Positions 28,183 through 36,787 of a stretch of DNA of 42,227 bases are shown here, one piece after another. Position numbers and translations under genes: made by a program. This stretch comes from Planctomycetaceae bacterium (GTDB lineage: Bacteria > Planctomycetota > Planctomycetia > Pirellulales > Pirellulaceae), in NCBI GenBank assembly GCA_002717145.1, contig PBCP01000087.1:1-42227 (forward strand). The letters run 5' to 3'. The notes beneath the pieces are model-generated. The model was not told where the DNA came from, made no database searches, and saw only the letters and a list, made by a program, of their open reading frames with translations. Numbering within the stretch: the stretch's first letter is position 1; each line of letters starts with the position of its first letter.

Positions 28183-30219
28183 TTAGTTACTTTGAGCCTC
28201 GATATATTCGCTAGTAATATTCAGGACTTCCCGATTGTAAAACGTGTCAGGGAAAACCTCCGTTTCCCCATTGGCTCGTTTTTCGAGATTCTCCTGAGCT
28301 TCTTCCTGGGCGGAGTTCTCTTCTTTTTTGGCGAAGAATACATCTTCTTTTAAGGAGACCCGTTTTTCTTCCTGCTGCTTTTTGTACTCGGCAATTTGCC
28401 CTAAGAGCTTTTGAAAGTCTTTAGAATCTTTAACTCGGGATTCTGAAGACTTTTTAAGCCTGGCCAGCAATTCTGCATTACGTGCCAGGAGCACGTCGCT
28501 GACTTCATTTTCCACTTTGTCAAATGGGACAGGAAAATCGAGATCTGACTCTGAAACCTTCATGTGATCAGTAATGGATGGCAGCACAATATCAGAATAA
28601 ACACCGCGTTGCTGAGTGCTGTCGCCTCCCGGGCGATAGAACTGTTGCATAGTGATTTTTAGGGCTCCCAAGTTCGGCGGATTACTGATATTAAAAAAGC
28701 GGGAACCAAGTTCGAGGAAATTCTGAACCGTTCCTTTACCGTGAGTAGTCGTATCGCCGACGACAATACCCCGCCCGTGATCCACAATGGCTCCGGCAAA
28801 GATTTCACTGGCGCTGGCACTGAACTTACTGCAAAGAACAACTAACGGACCATCGTAGCTAGTCCCTTTGTTGCGATCATCATACTGCTGAACACGACCG
28901 GACGGATCTTTCACTTGAACAACGGTACCCAGATCGATAAACAGACCTGTCAGGTCGATAGCTTCCGTTAGGCTTCCCCCCCCATTGGTCGACAAGTCCA
29001 TAATCATGCCATCGATACCTTCTTCTTTAAATTCTTCGATGATACGTCGGCAGTCTCGGGTGGTACTACGATAATCTTTTTCACCGCGACGGGCGGCATC
29101 CATATCCATATAAAAAGACGGTAGGTTGATAACACCAATTTTTAGAATCTGTTTACTGTCAGGAATCTTATATTCGATGATATCACCACGAGCTTCGCTG
29201 TCTTTTAATTCAATCTTCGCTCGTTTAATAGTAAGAATCTTTGATTCTGTGCTCTTTTCCGGAATGATTCCCAGACGTACGGTAGATCCGGGTTTTCCGC
29301 GAATAAGAGATACTACGTCATTCAGCTTCATATCGATGACGTCCTGCATTTCTCCTTCGGTGTCCTGACCAACACTGACTATACGATCTCCTGTTTTGAG
29401 TTCGCCCTGTTTGTCAGCAGCACCTCCAGGAATGATTTTGGTGACTTTGGTATAACCATCTTCAAGCGTGAGCTGTGCGCCGATGCCATCCAGATTTAGT
29501 CGCATTTGAATTTCAAAGTTTTCAGAAGTCGTGGGAGACATATAAGTTGTGTGCGGATCATAGCTCGTCGTTACGGCCGTTAGAAAGATCTCCAGCAATT
29601 CATCACTTTTGGTTTGCTGCATTTGTTTCAACTGACTGTTGTATCGACGATGCAAACGCTCTCGCGCTTCTTCTCCCTCGGTCTTATCTCCCTTGAGGAC
29701 CAGAAAGTTGTATTTAATTCGTTTTCGCCATCTGTCAGTTAAGTCTTCACGAGTGGTTGCAAACTTTAAGTTATCCCAATCAGTACTTATGTACTCGTCG
29801 ACTGTATAGTCATGAGTAGTATCGATCAACGCATGTACGATTTCTATACTTTCTTCCATGCGAGACATGTACTGAAGGAAGACATCGTGCGCGAATTGCA
29901 GATCGCCTTTTTTCAGCATATCGTCGAGTTCAAGTTTCTTTGCATTGAAAGCGGTAATATCCTCTTCCAGGAAGTACAGCTTCATCGGATCCAGGCGATC
30001 AATAAACGTCGACATTGCACGCTGCGAAATCTCATCATCCAACTCATGTTGAGTCAAGTGTTGGGAAGAGACAATTCCGCGAACCATCAGAGCGATTTGT
30101 CGGTTTTTGGTACTCGGTTCGCCAATCTCTGCACCAGTTAGAAAGGGGATACAAAATCCGACTAACAGGAGGATAGCGATCGATCGCTGAATATTTTTTC
30201 GTGATTTAACCGTGGTCAT
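28183..30219 (-). CDS. prc: Carboxy-terminal processing (tail-specific) protease, S41 family
   Basis: The 678-residue protein has a signal peptide or anchor (about 12-30) and matches E. coli Prc in length. An N-terminal helical domain is followed by a PDZ domain (LDGIGAQLTLEDGYTKVTKIIPGG to about 350). The S41 catalytic domain has MDLSTNGGGSLTEAIDLTGLF, the nucleophile region SKFSASASEIFAGAIVDHGRG and the Lys of THGKGTVQ, giving the Ser-Lys dyad. It degrades or trims envelope proteins at their C-terminus in the periplasm. The C-terminal region (about 590-660) is strongly charged and probably coiled coil. It has its own promoter region upstream. Confidence 0.94.
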   Translation of the reverse strand: MTTVKSRKNIQRSIAILLLVGFCIPFLTGAEIGEPSTKNRQIALMVRGIVSSQHLTQHELDDEISQRAMSTFIDRLDPMKLYFLEEDITAFNAKKLELDDMLKKGDLQFAHDVFLQYMSRMEESIEIVHALIDTTHDYTVDEYISTDWDNLKFATTREDLTDRWRKRIKYNFLVLKGDKTEGEEARERLHRRYNSQLKQMQQTKSDELLEIFLTAVTTSYDPHTTYMSPTTSENFEIQMRLNLDGIGAQLTLEDGYTKVTKIIPGGAADKQGELKTGDRIVSVGQDTEGEMQDVIDMKLNDVVSLIRGKPGSTVRLGIIPEKSTESKILTIKRAKIELKDSEARGDIIEYKIPDSKQILKIGVINLPSFYMDMDAARRGEKDYRSTTRDCRRIIEEFKEEGIDGMIMDLSTNGGGSLTEAIDLTGLFIDLGTVVQVKDPSGRVQQYDDRNKGTSYDGPLVVLCSKFSASASEIFAGAIVDHGRGIVVGDTTTHGKGTVQNFLELGSRFFNISNPPNLGALKITMQQFYRPGGDSTQQRGVYSDIVLPSITDHMKVSESDLDFPVPFDKVENEVSDVLLARNAELLARLKKSSESRVKDSKDFQKLLGQIAEYKKQQEEKRVSLKEDVFFAKKEENSAQEEAQENLEKRANGETEVFPDTFYNREVLNITSEYIEAQSN

Positions 30220-30269
30220 TGAATAATCCAGTTGGGGCTGTTTATTAATAATAAGGCTTGTCGCAATTC

Positions 30270-30294
30270 CCGTCGCACATTGTGCTACCGACGG
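30270..30294 (-). other. Hairpin at the 5' end of the prc transcript
   Basis: CCGTC-GCAC (30270-30278) pairs with GTGC (30282-30285) and GACGG (30290-30294), leaving a four-base bulge and a three-base loop. It would fold at the very start of the mRNA made from the promoter at 30308-30335. A role in mRNA stability is possible. Confidence 0.35.
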
Positions 30295-30307
30295 TCATGA
30301 AACTGTA

Positions 30308-30335
30308 AATATAGCCGAATGATATGACTAACCAA
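30308..30335 (-). promoter_or_regulatory. Possible promoter of prc
   Basis: On the minus strand TTGGTT (30330-30335) and TATATT (30308-30313) are 16 bases apart. Transcription would start near 30301, about 80 bases before the prc ATG. A 14-base inverted repeat lies just upstream of the -35. Confidence 0.45.
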
Positions 30336-30350
30336 CGAATGTTAGTGCGT

Positions 30351-30414
30351 TGATAGATGTTAGACAAGTCGAATCAGCAGTCGTGAATAGATGAGTGAAC
30401 TCTAACATCTATCA
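30351..30414. repeat. Perfect 14-base inverted repeat upstream of prc
   Basis: TGATAGATGTTAGA (30351-30364) and TCTAACATCTATCA (30401-30414) are perfect reverse complements separated by 36 bases. The pair lies between the stop of the YheT-like gene and the prc promoter. It could be a paired operator site or a long-looped mRNA stem; it does not look like a simple terminator. Confidence 0.7.
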
Positions 30415-30426
30415 GAGAGGCAAAAC

Positions 30427-30444
30427 AAGGGTTCGTCTACCCTT
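30427..30444 (-). terminator. Weak terminator-like hairpin after the YheT-like gene
   Basis: AAGGGT (30427-30432) pairs with ACCCTT (30439-30444) around a 6-base loop. On the minus strand it is followed by GTTTTG. It lies 79 bases beyond the stop at 30524. The stem is short, so termination would be weak. Confidence 0.35.
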
Positions 30445-30523
30445 TCAGTTTAAACTCTTTTGCGGTTCGCGTGTTTTGTGATAATCCTAATCTTTTTGAG
30501 ATTTTCGGTAGGATAACGGTCAT

Positions 30524-31528
30524 TTAGCTTTGTCTGGAATTGGCTGGAGGTATATTCGCAGGTTTTTGTGCTAACCAGTGGATAATCTGATCATCCATCC
30601 ATCGTTTTGCTCCGCGAGCAAGAAATCCCATATGACCGCCTTGTTCAGTACGTACCAGCGTTGTCGAATCGGAAAGACATACATCATCAAAGATCTCCGC
30701 CGGAACTACTGGATCATCGTTTGCAACAAGGATCGTCGTAGGGACTGTGATGTTAGCCAACTTATCTTTACTGCTTGATTGGTGATAATAATCAAGCGCA
30801 TCCGAAAAGCCGTTTAGCGGTGCAGTAAAACGGTTGTCAAAATCAAATAGCGTTTTAGGGAATGGTGAGAGGTCGCTCCATTGGCAATCGGGGTACTTTT
30901 CGCGGCGAACAGTCAGATCCTGCTTCAGTGAACGGATAAATTGATAATCGTAGAATCCCAAATACTTACTCGTAATCTTTTGGCTTGAATATGTCAGGTC
31001 GATGGGTGGGCAAATTGCAATGGCTTGAGATACTTTCAATTCAGGATACCTGCTTAGTTCGGACAATAATTTCAAAAGGATATTGCCGCTTAATGAAAAT
31101 GCCACGATTTGCAGACTTTGTTGTCTTGTGTGCTGCTGAATCCAAAGGCCGGTTCTGGCGAGATCGTCACTTGCGCCGGCATGTGCTGTTTTTTGTGCAA
31201 TGGATATGCCTTGGCCACATCCACGCATATCCATTCGAAAAACGCTACGGGATTGCTGACGTAATCGACTCGCAATACGAGTCATATAAGAAGATTCATG
31301 TGATCCACCGAGGCCATGAACTAACAGTACCGGAGGTTGCGTTGACGATTCGGCTGATATGATCGAATCGTCATATATATAAAGACTGTCTCCATCGGGC
31401 AATTCCACGCAATGCTGCTGTTTGTCAGGTAAATCGACTGTACCGCCGAATATAGCCGCCAATATTGTCTGACGGTGACGGCAACGAAGAAACCTTCTTG
31501 GGATAAATTCAGAGGTGGGGTCACTCAT
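30524..31528 (-). CDS. YheT-like alpha/beta hydrolase
   Basis: The protein resembles the YheT/ABHD1-3 esterase family: FIPRRFLRCRHRQTILAAIFG, LLVHGLGGSHESSYMTRIA, FRMDMRGCGQG, VAFSLSGNILLKLL, TTILVANDDPVVPAE and EQGGHMGFLA. The nucleophile is Ser145, but both Gly of GxSxG are replaced (AFSLS). Asp in NDDPVV and His in GGHMGF complete the triad. I chose ATG 31528 (334 residues), with GGGGGAGC just upstream. It overlaps the end of the oxoprolinase gene by 8 bases, which indicates coupling. A longer frame to 31564 lacks a site. Confidence 0.87.
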   Translation of the reverse strand: MSDPTSEFIPRRFLRCRHRQTILAAIFGGTVDLPDKQQHCVELPDGDSLYIYDDSIISAESSTQPPVLLVHGLGGSHESSYMTRIASRLRQQSRSVFRMDMRGCGQGISIAQKTAHAGASDDLARTGLWIQQHTRQQSLQIVAFSLSGNILLKLLSELSRYPELKVSQAIAICPPIDLTYSSQKITSKYLGFYDYQFIRSLKQDLTVRREKYPDCQWSDLSPFPKTLFDFDNRFTAPLNGFSDALDYYHQSSSKDKLANITVPTTILVANDDPVVPAEIFDDVCLSDSTTLVRTEQGGHMGFLARGAKRWMDDQIIHWLAQKPANIPPANSRQS

Positions 31529-34500
31529 GCTTGCTCCCCCAACCGCCACCACCCGGCGTTTCAATCGTTAGTTGATCTCCTGAATTGATGGTTAATTGCT
31601 GTCGGTTGCTTAGTTTTTGCTCACGTCCGTCGGCGAAAATAACCCGATTGACCCCGGCTTTCCCCGCTTCACCGCCGTTCAGTCCTGGTGGTGCATTCTG
31701 ATCTCGACGCTGCGTTAGTAGCGAGACAGTAACGGGTTGCAGGAACGTCATTTTCCGTATGATTCCGTTACCACCGGAATGGATTCCCTGACCGCCAGAC
31801 TGTTCACGGATACTGAATTGATTGAGTTGAACGGGATATCGTCGCTCCAGTATTTCCGGATCGGTGATACGCGTATTGGTCATATGTGTATGAACCGCAT
31901 CGGCTCCGGGCGACCTGGCAGTGGCTCCGGCTCCACCACAAATCGTTTCGTAATATCCGAATGTTTCGTCTCCAAATAACAAGTTATTCATCGTCCCCTG
32001 ACTCGCCGCAGCCAGTTCAAGTGCAGAGAGTAGAACATCCACAATTCGCTGTGATGTTTCCACGTTACCACCCACCACAGCAGGAGAATCAGCGGCAGTT
32101 AGACCGGCGGTTGGATTTAGAAAACACTCAGGTAGTATCAGGGTGATCGGCTCAAGTACACCTTGATTGAGAGGAATTGGTTCATCGATTAATAAACGTA
32201 GTACATAGAGTACTGCCGCCGTCACGATGGCCTGATTGGCATTGAGATTATTAGGCAAGACTGGTGAAGTGCCGGTAAAATCGAGTTCCGCAGTGTCTCC
32301 TTGGATTGTAATCGCAACTTTAATTTCAGCGTCATAATCTTCGTTGAAATGCTCATCAAGAGAATCGTGGCCGTAATAAACACCATCGGGAATCTTGGAC
32401 AGTGCCTGACGCATCTTGGCTGATGCCGCCTCCTGGATGGAACGCATATAACTCAGAACCGTTGATTCACCGTATCGTTCGATCATACGCTTAAGATCAT
32501 GCGCACCCCGGTGATTGGCGGCCACTTGAGCCTGAATGTCCGCCAAATTGATGTCAACACTGCGTGAAGGGAATTCATCCGCCTCCAATAGTAACTGCAA
32601 CGCATGTTCCTCAGACTCCCCTGCGTTAATTAGTTTCCTTGACTTGATCAGGACTCCTTCTTCTGCCAGCGTTTGGGAAAAGGGGGGCATTGAACCCGGT
32701 GTACATCCTCCTATCTCAGAATGGTGAGCGCGGCTTGCTGTGAAGAATATTCGTTCGTTCTCTAAGTTGAATACAGGTGTGACGATGGTGACATCGGGCA
32801 AATGGGATCCACCGCGATAGGGATCATTTGTAATAAAGACGTCGCCGGGTGAAATGGAATCGTGATCGTCAAGAATTGCTCTGACAGATTCTCCCATGGC
32901 CCCTAAATGCACCGGAATGTGCGGTGCATTGACGACTAACTGACCTTCGGCAGTAAAGATGGCACAACTGAAATCAAGGCGTTCCTTTACGTTTACACTA
33001 TTGGAAGTGTTTTGCAGTGTGAGGCCCATTTGATTGGCAATGGAAACAAAGTGATTGTTGAATATTTCCAACATTGCCGGATCTGTAGTCGTCGATGGAT
33101 CATGATGGTAGTGTTGAGTTTTAGCGTCCGACTCGATGAGTAATTCAAAATTACTCAATACTTCAGCGTTCCAGCCCGGTTCGATGAGAGTTGTGGAAAA
33201 TTGCTCAGTGATAATAGCTGGTCCACTGACCTGATCGCCAGGTGATAAATCCTCTCGGCTAAAGCATTGAGCCGTCAATCGTTGTCCGTCCTGAAAGAAG
33301 GTGGTGGTTTCCTGGCTTTTTCTCGTGGTAACGAATGATCGTGCAGACAGAGGGGGGGGCGAGGAATTTTGTCCGATGGCAACAATGCGGAGCGTTACTA
33401 ACTCTAATTGTCTGGATGGTGGATCCGATTTAAGGGGAGTGAAGCCATATCGCTGCAGATGGCAATCTGAGAACAAGGTTGTCAATTGCTCGTAGTTCAC
33501 ATTCCAATCAAAAGATTCAGCTGTTCGTTCCGAGATAGGAATTTGGAGTGTGGCGTCAACACCGAGAAGACGTAATTCAGCCGTCACCTGAAGGCTGATG
33601 TTTGCAGTTTTGTAGCCCTCACTTTCCACCTGTCTTTGTAACTCGATCATCGTCTGGACGACATCATGCTCTAGCTCTTGAAGTAGTGCCTGATTGAGTT
33701 GACGATATATGCCGAGATCGGCCTGTCGCTTTACATTGGCTTGCCCTATTCCGTAGGCGGACAGGATTCCTCCATCAGGGTGATTGAGAATAGTTGAAAT
33801 ATTCAGAAGGCGAGCGACGCCACAGGCATGCTGAGCAGCCGCTCCACCAAAGCTGACTAGCGCGTAATCGGCCGGATCATAGCCTTTGGCCACACTAATG
33901 TTTCCAATGGCCTGTGCCATATTGTGGTTAGCAATATTTAGAAATGCTTCGGCTAATTCGTGAATCTCGTACCGATGACCGGTCGTAGCTTCGATCGAGT
34001 GTCCAAGACGTCTGAGACTTTCGATCGAGGCCTCCTGCCGAAGAGGAATCGAAAATTGCTCGGGCCGAATACGTCCAAGTACAAGATTTAAATCAGTGAC
34101 GGTTAACGGACCACCTCGTCCGTAACATGCAGGTCCGGGGTCACTGCCAGCGCTGTTTGGACCCACGGTTAATTTAATGCCATCAAAACCACATACAGAC
34201 CCACCTCCGGCAGCCACCGTTTCAATGGCCAGCATGGGAGTGACAATTCTTACACCGTCTTTTTGAGTTTCATATTCATATTCAAAATGTCCATCAAATC
34301 TAGACACATCAGTGCTTGTGCCCCCCATGTCGAAGCCAATAGCTTTCTCAAATCCTGCCTGACTTGCGATGCTTGAAAAACCAACAACTCCACCCGCTGG
34401 TCCTGAGAGGATACTGTCTCGTCCGCTGAATTTCTCTGCACCCACTAATCCACCTGCAGAGGTTAGCAAACGGATGGAGGACTCTGGATGTAGCTGGTGA

Positions 34501-35441
34501 GTGATATCCCGGATGTATTTTGTTAAGACAGGATTGAGATAGCTATTTAAGACGGTCGTGTCGGCGCGGGATACAATTTTTATTAACGGTGAGACCTTGC
34601 TGGAACGACTGATGTCGTCAAACCCGATCTTCCGAGCTAGCTCTTCGATGATACATTCGTGCTGGGCACATGCAAAAGCGTTCATTAGGCAGATAGCGAT
34701 GGATTGAATTCCGGAGGCTTTTGCATTCTCCAATGCTTGTATCACACTCTCTAAATCAAGCGGTGTCAGAATGTTCCCGTAAGTATCGATACGTTCAGAC
34801 GCTTCGAAGACTAAGTCGTAGAGAGGGGCGTACTTTTTGATATCCAAAGCAAACAGGTCCGGCCGATCCTGATTGCCGATTTTCAAGATGTCCTTAAACC
34901 CTCGGGTAGTGACAAAGAGGGTTCGAGCACCGGTTCGGGTCAGCAATGCGTTGGTGCCTCGGGTGGTTCCCAGACGCAGCCGAATCGGAGGTAGCGATTC
35001 CTGCAGGGGTATCTCCAACAGATGGTGGATTCCAATGATGGGTGCTTCGACATCGGTTACGATTTCGTAACGTAAACCCTGACAATCGTACGGAAGAGGT
35101 TGGCTGAGCTCCAGTGAGCCAGGGTGACTTTGAAGAATCGTTGCTTCAAAAGTTGTTTGCTTTTGCTGATCGGCAATGCGAAAAGTGGCCTGCGACCAGA
35201 AGCCATCAATTTCAGCCTCTCTACGCTCGTCATAAACGGTAAGGCCGTTGACTGATTGAATGATGCCCGGCGTCAGAGCGGAGCTTAATAGCTTGTGTCG
35301 ACGTAGTATCTGATTCGAAAACGGGTGAACACGCTTTGGATGAGGTGGTACATCTTCAGCATCAAAGCCGGGTAAGTACGCTATACAATCTGTAAACGTA
35401 CCGCCGATATCGATCCAGAACTGCCAGGACGTGCTATCCAA
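31521..35441 (-). CDS. Fused HyuA-HyuB hydantoinase/5-oxoprolinase family protein
   Basis: The 1306-residue protein fuses the two oxoprolinase subunits, as in eukaryotic 5-oxoprolinase. The N-terminal HyuA part has FWIDIGGTFTDCIAYLP, LRLGTTRGTNALLTRTG, the ATPase block GFDMGGTSTDVSRF, AAGGGSVCGFD and GPNSAGSDPGPACYGRGG. The C-terminal HyuB part, from about 785, has FSCAIFTAEGQLVVNAPHIPVHLG, FITNDPYRGGSHLPD and GGGGWGSK at the end. The likely reaction is ATP-dependent opening of 5-oxoproline or a hydantoin. The start is TTG 35441, 6 bases after the stop of the PQQ gene; no ATG lies before the conserved DIGGT motif. It is followed, with an 8-base overlap, by the YheT-like gene. Confidence 0.92.
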   Translation of the reverse strand: MDSTSWQFWIDIGGTFTDCIAYLPGFDAEDVPPHPKRVHPFSNQILRRHKLLSSALTPGIIQSVNGLTVYDERREAEIDGFWSQATFRIADQQKQTTFEATILQSHPGSLELSQPLPYDCQGLRYEIVTDVEAPIIGIHHLLEIPLQESLPPIRLRLGTTRGTNALLTRTGARTLFVTTRGFKDILKIGNQDRPDLFALDIKKYAPLYDLVFEASERIDTYGNILTPLDLESVIQALENAKASGIQSIAICLMNAFACAQHECIIEELARKIGFDDISRSSKVSPLIKIVSRADTTVLNSYLNPVLTKYIRDITHQLHPESSIRLLTSAGGLVGAEKFSGRDSILSGPAGGVVGFSSIASQAGFEKAIGFDMGGTSTDVSRFDGHFEYEYETQKDGVRIVTPMLAIETVAAGGGSVCGFDGIKLTVGPNSAGSDPGPACYGRGGPLTVTDLNLVLGRIRPEQFSIPLRQEASIESLRRLGHSIEATTGHRYEIHELAEAFLNIANHNMAQAIGNISVAKGYDPADYALVSFGGAAAQHACGVARLLNISTILNHPDGGILSAYGIGQANVKRQADLGIYRQLNQALLQELEHDVVQTMIELQRQVESEGYKTANISLQVTAELRLLGVDATLQIPISERTAESFDWNVNYEQLTTLFSDCHLQRYGFTPLKSDPPSRQLELVTLRIVAIGQNSSPPPLSARSFVTTRKSQETTTFFQDGQRLTAQCFSREDLSPGDQVSGPAIITEQFSTTLIEPGWNAEVLSNFELLIESDAKTQHYHHDPSTTTDPAMLEIFNNHFVSIANQMGLTLQNTSNSVNVKERLDFSCAIFTAEGQLVVNAPHIPVHLGAMGESVRAILDDHDSISPGDVFITNDPYRGGSHLPDVTIVTPVFNLENERIFFTASRAHHSEIGGCTPGSMPPFSQTLAEEGVLIKSRKLINAGESEEHALQLLLEADEFPSRSVDINLADIQAQVAANHRGAHDLKRMIERYGESTVLSYMRSIQEAASAKMRQALSKIPDGVYYGHDSLDEHFNEDYDAEIKVAITIQGDTAELDFTGTSPVLPNNLNANQAIVTAAVLYVLRLLIDEPIPLNQGVLEPITLILPECFLNPTAGLTAADSPAVVGGNVETSQRIVDVLLSALELAAASQGTMNNLLFGDETFGYYETICGGAGATARSPGADAVHTHMTNTRITDPEILERRYPVQLNQFSIREQSGGQGIHSGGNGIIRKMTFLQPVTVSLLTQRRDQNAPPGLNGGEAGKAGVNRVIFADGREQKLSNRQQLTINSGDQLTIETPGGGGWGSKHE

Positions 35442-35447
35442 AAGATC

Positions 35448-36701
35448 TTAGCTCTTGTTGATGCCGACACAAATTAGCTGCGAATAAGTTCGGATAAACA
35501 TGCGGCCTCCGGAAACAGCAGGAGTACTACGACTGGCTTCTCCGAGTGGATTTTTTGCCAAAATCTTAAATTCTTTACTCGCGGCAATGACGTGTACAAT
35601 GCCTTCTTCATCGACACAGAAGAGTTTGTCTCCGACACGAATGGGTGATCCTGAGAATGCACAATCTAATCTCTTTTGATAATGGACTTCACCAGTTTTG
35701 GTATTCATGCAGGAGAGAATTCCCTTGTCATAAAAACAGAACATCAGGTCGTCGAGGCAGACTGATGTGGGGACATAGGGTGCCGAACGATCAAGTTTGA
35801 AACTAACCGCGGGATCCTTTCCGGGTTTAATAGCGGCGACGTAATTGCCTCCACCACCGGAACCGGTTGAACCAAAGATATGACCGCCTGCAAACAACGG
35901 TGAGGAAACGGTTCGTTTATCAAAGGCTTTAACGGACCAGTTTTCTTCACCGGTCTCCGGATCCAGACTGTACATGCCATCTACGGTGTTGGAACAAATG
36001 ATTTCATCGCCATCTTCTCCTTGGTAAATGGCAGGAACACTGTAGCTTGAGGAGGCCGTTCCCCGAGGTGTCTTCCAGATAATCTCTCCGCTCTCCTTAT
36101 CAAAGGCATAGAAGAAACTTTCGCCCGGCTCGATTCCCTCAGGAAGTCGACCGTTTGCCTGAGAGGCATTAAGTAGAATCTTGTTCTTATAAATGACAGG
36201 TGAAGTCCCAAAGCCATGCTGACTGGACCAGGTGCCGAGATCCTTTGTCCAAAGTTCGTTCCCGTCATGACTAAAGGCTTTCACGAGCGTGTGCTGAGGG
36301 TCGGACCACGCAAAAATGACAACGTCTTTGTCAACTACCGGAGTGCATGAGGCATAGCTCGATCGCAAGTGCAACTTATGAGTCACTGACTTGTAATCGT
36401 GTTGCCATAGTATTTTTCCAGAGTTGGCTTCAATGCACAACACAAATCGTTCAGCAGTTTCCGGATTAGCGCTCAAGACGAAAACTTTCTCACCCCAAAC
36501 GACCGGCGATGAATGGCCAATGCCCGGCAGCTCAGCCTTAAAAACAATGTTCTCTTCATTCCATTGAGCAGGAAATGTTTTCAGGTTTGCAACTCCCTGC
36601 CCATTAGGGCCATGAAACCGGGTCCATTCCTGGGCAGTGGCTATCTGGAATGTGAATAAGATGCTAGATATTACCGCTAGAATCTGAAAACGGTTAGTCA
36701 T
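35448..36701 (-). CDS. Secreted PQQ-like beta-propeller protein
   Basis: The protein has a signal peptide (MTNRFQILAVISSILFTF, cleavage near ATAQ) and repeated propeller blades of the PQQ/outer-membrane-assembly type: FVLCIEANSGKILWQHDYKS, FFYAFDKESGEIIWKTPRG, MYSLDPETGEENWSV and LSCMNTKTGEVHYQKRLD. Such proteins with EWTRFHGPNGQG at the mature N-terminus are common in Planctomycetota; the ligand is unknown and PQQ itself need not bind. I chose ATG 36701 because it gives a clean signal peptide. ATG 36737, with AGGA very close to it, would add 12 residues and remains possible. It is the first gene of a tight run leading into the oxoprolinase. Confidence 0.85.
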   Translation of the reverse strand: MTNRFQILAVISSILFTFQIATAQEWTRFHGPNGQGVANLKTFPAQWNEENIVFKAELPGIGHSSPVVWGEKVFVLSANPETAERFVLCIEANSGKILWQHDYKSVTHKLHLRSSYASCTPVVDKDVVIFAWSDPQHTLVKAFSHDGNELWTKDLGTWSSQHGFGTSPVIYKNKILLNASQANGRLPEGIEPGESFFYAFDKESGEIIWKTPRGTASSSYSVPAIYQGEDGDEIICSNTVDGMYSLDPETGEENWSVKAFDKRTVSSPLFAGGHIFGSTGSGGGGNYVAAIKPGKDPAVSFKLDRSAPYVPTSVCLDDLMFCFYDKGILSCMNTKTGEVHYQKRLDCAFSGSPIRVGDKLFCVDEEGIVHVIAASKEFKILAKNPLGEASRSTPAVSGGRMFIRTYSQLICVGINKS

Positions 36702-36787
36702 TAATACGTCTTTCAACAGAATGGTGAACTGGATCATTATTCCTAATCCTAACCGTCTTGGTCAGGTCACGCAATTTAACAAGATGT

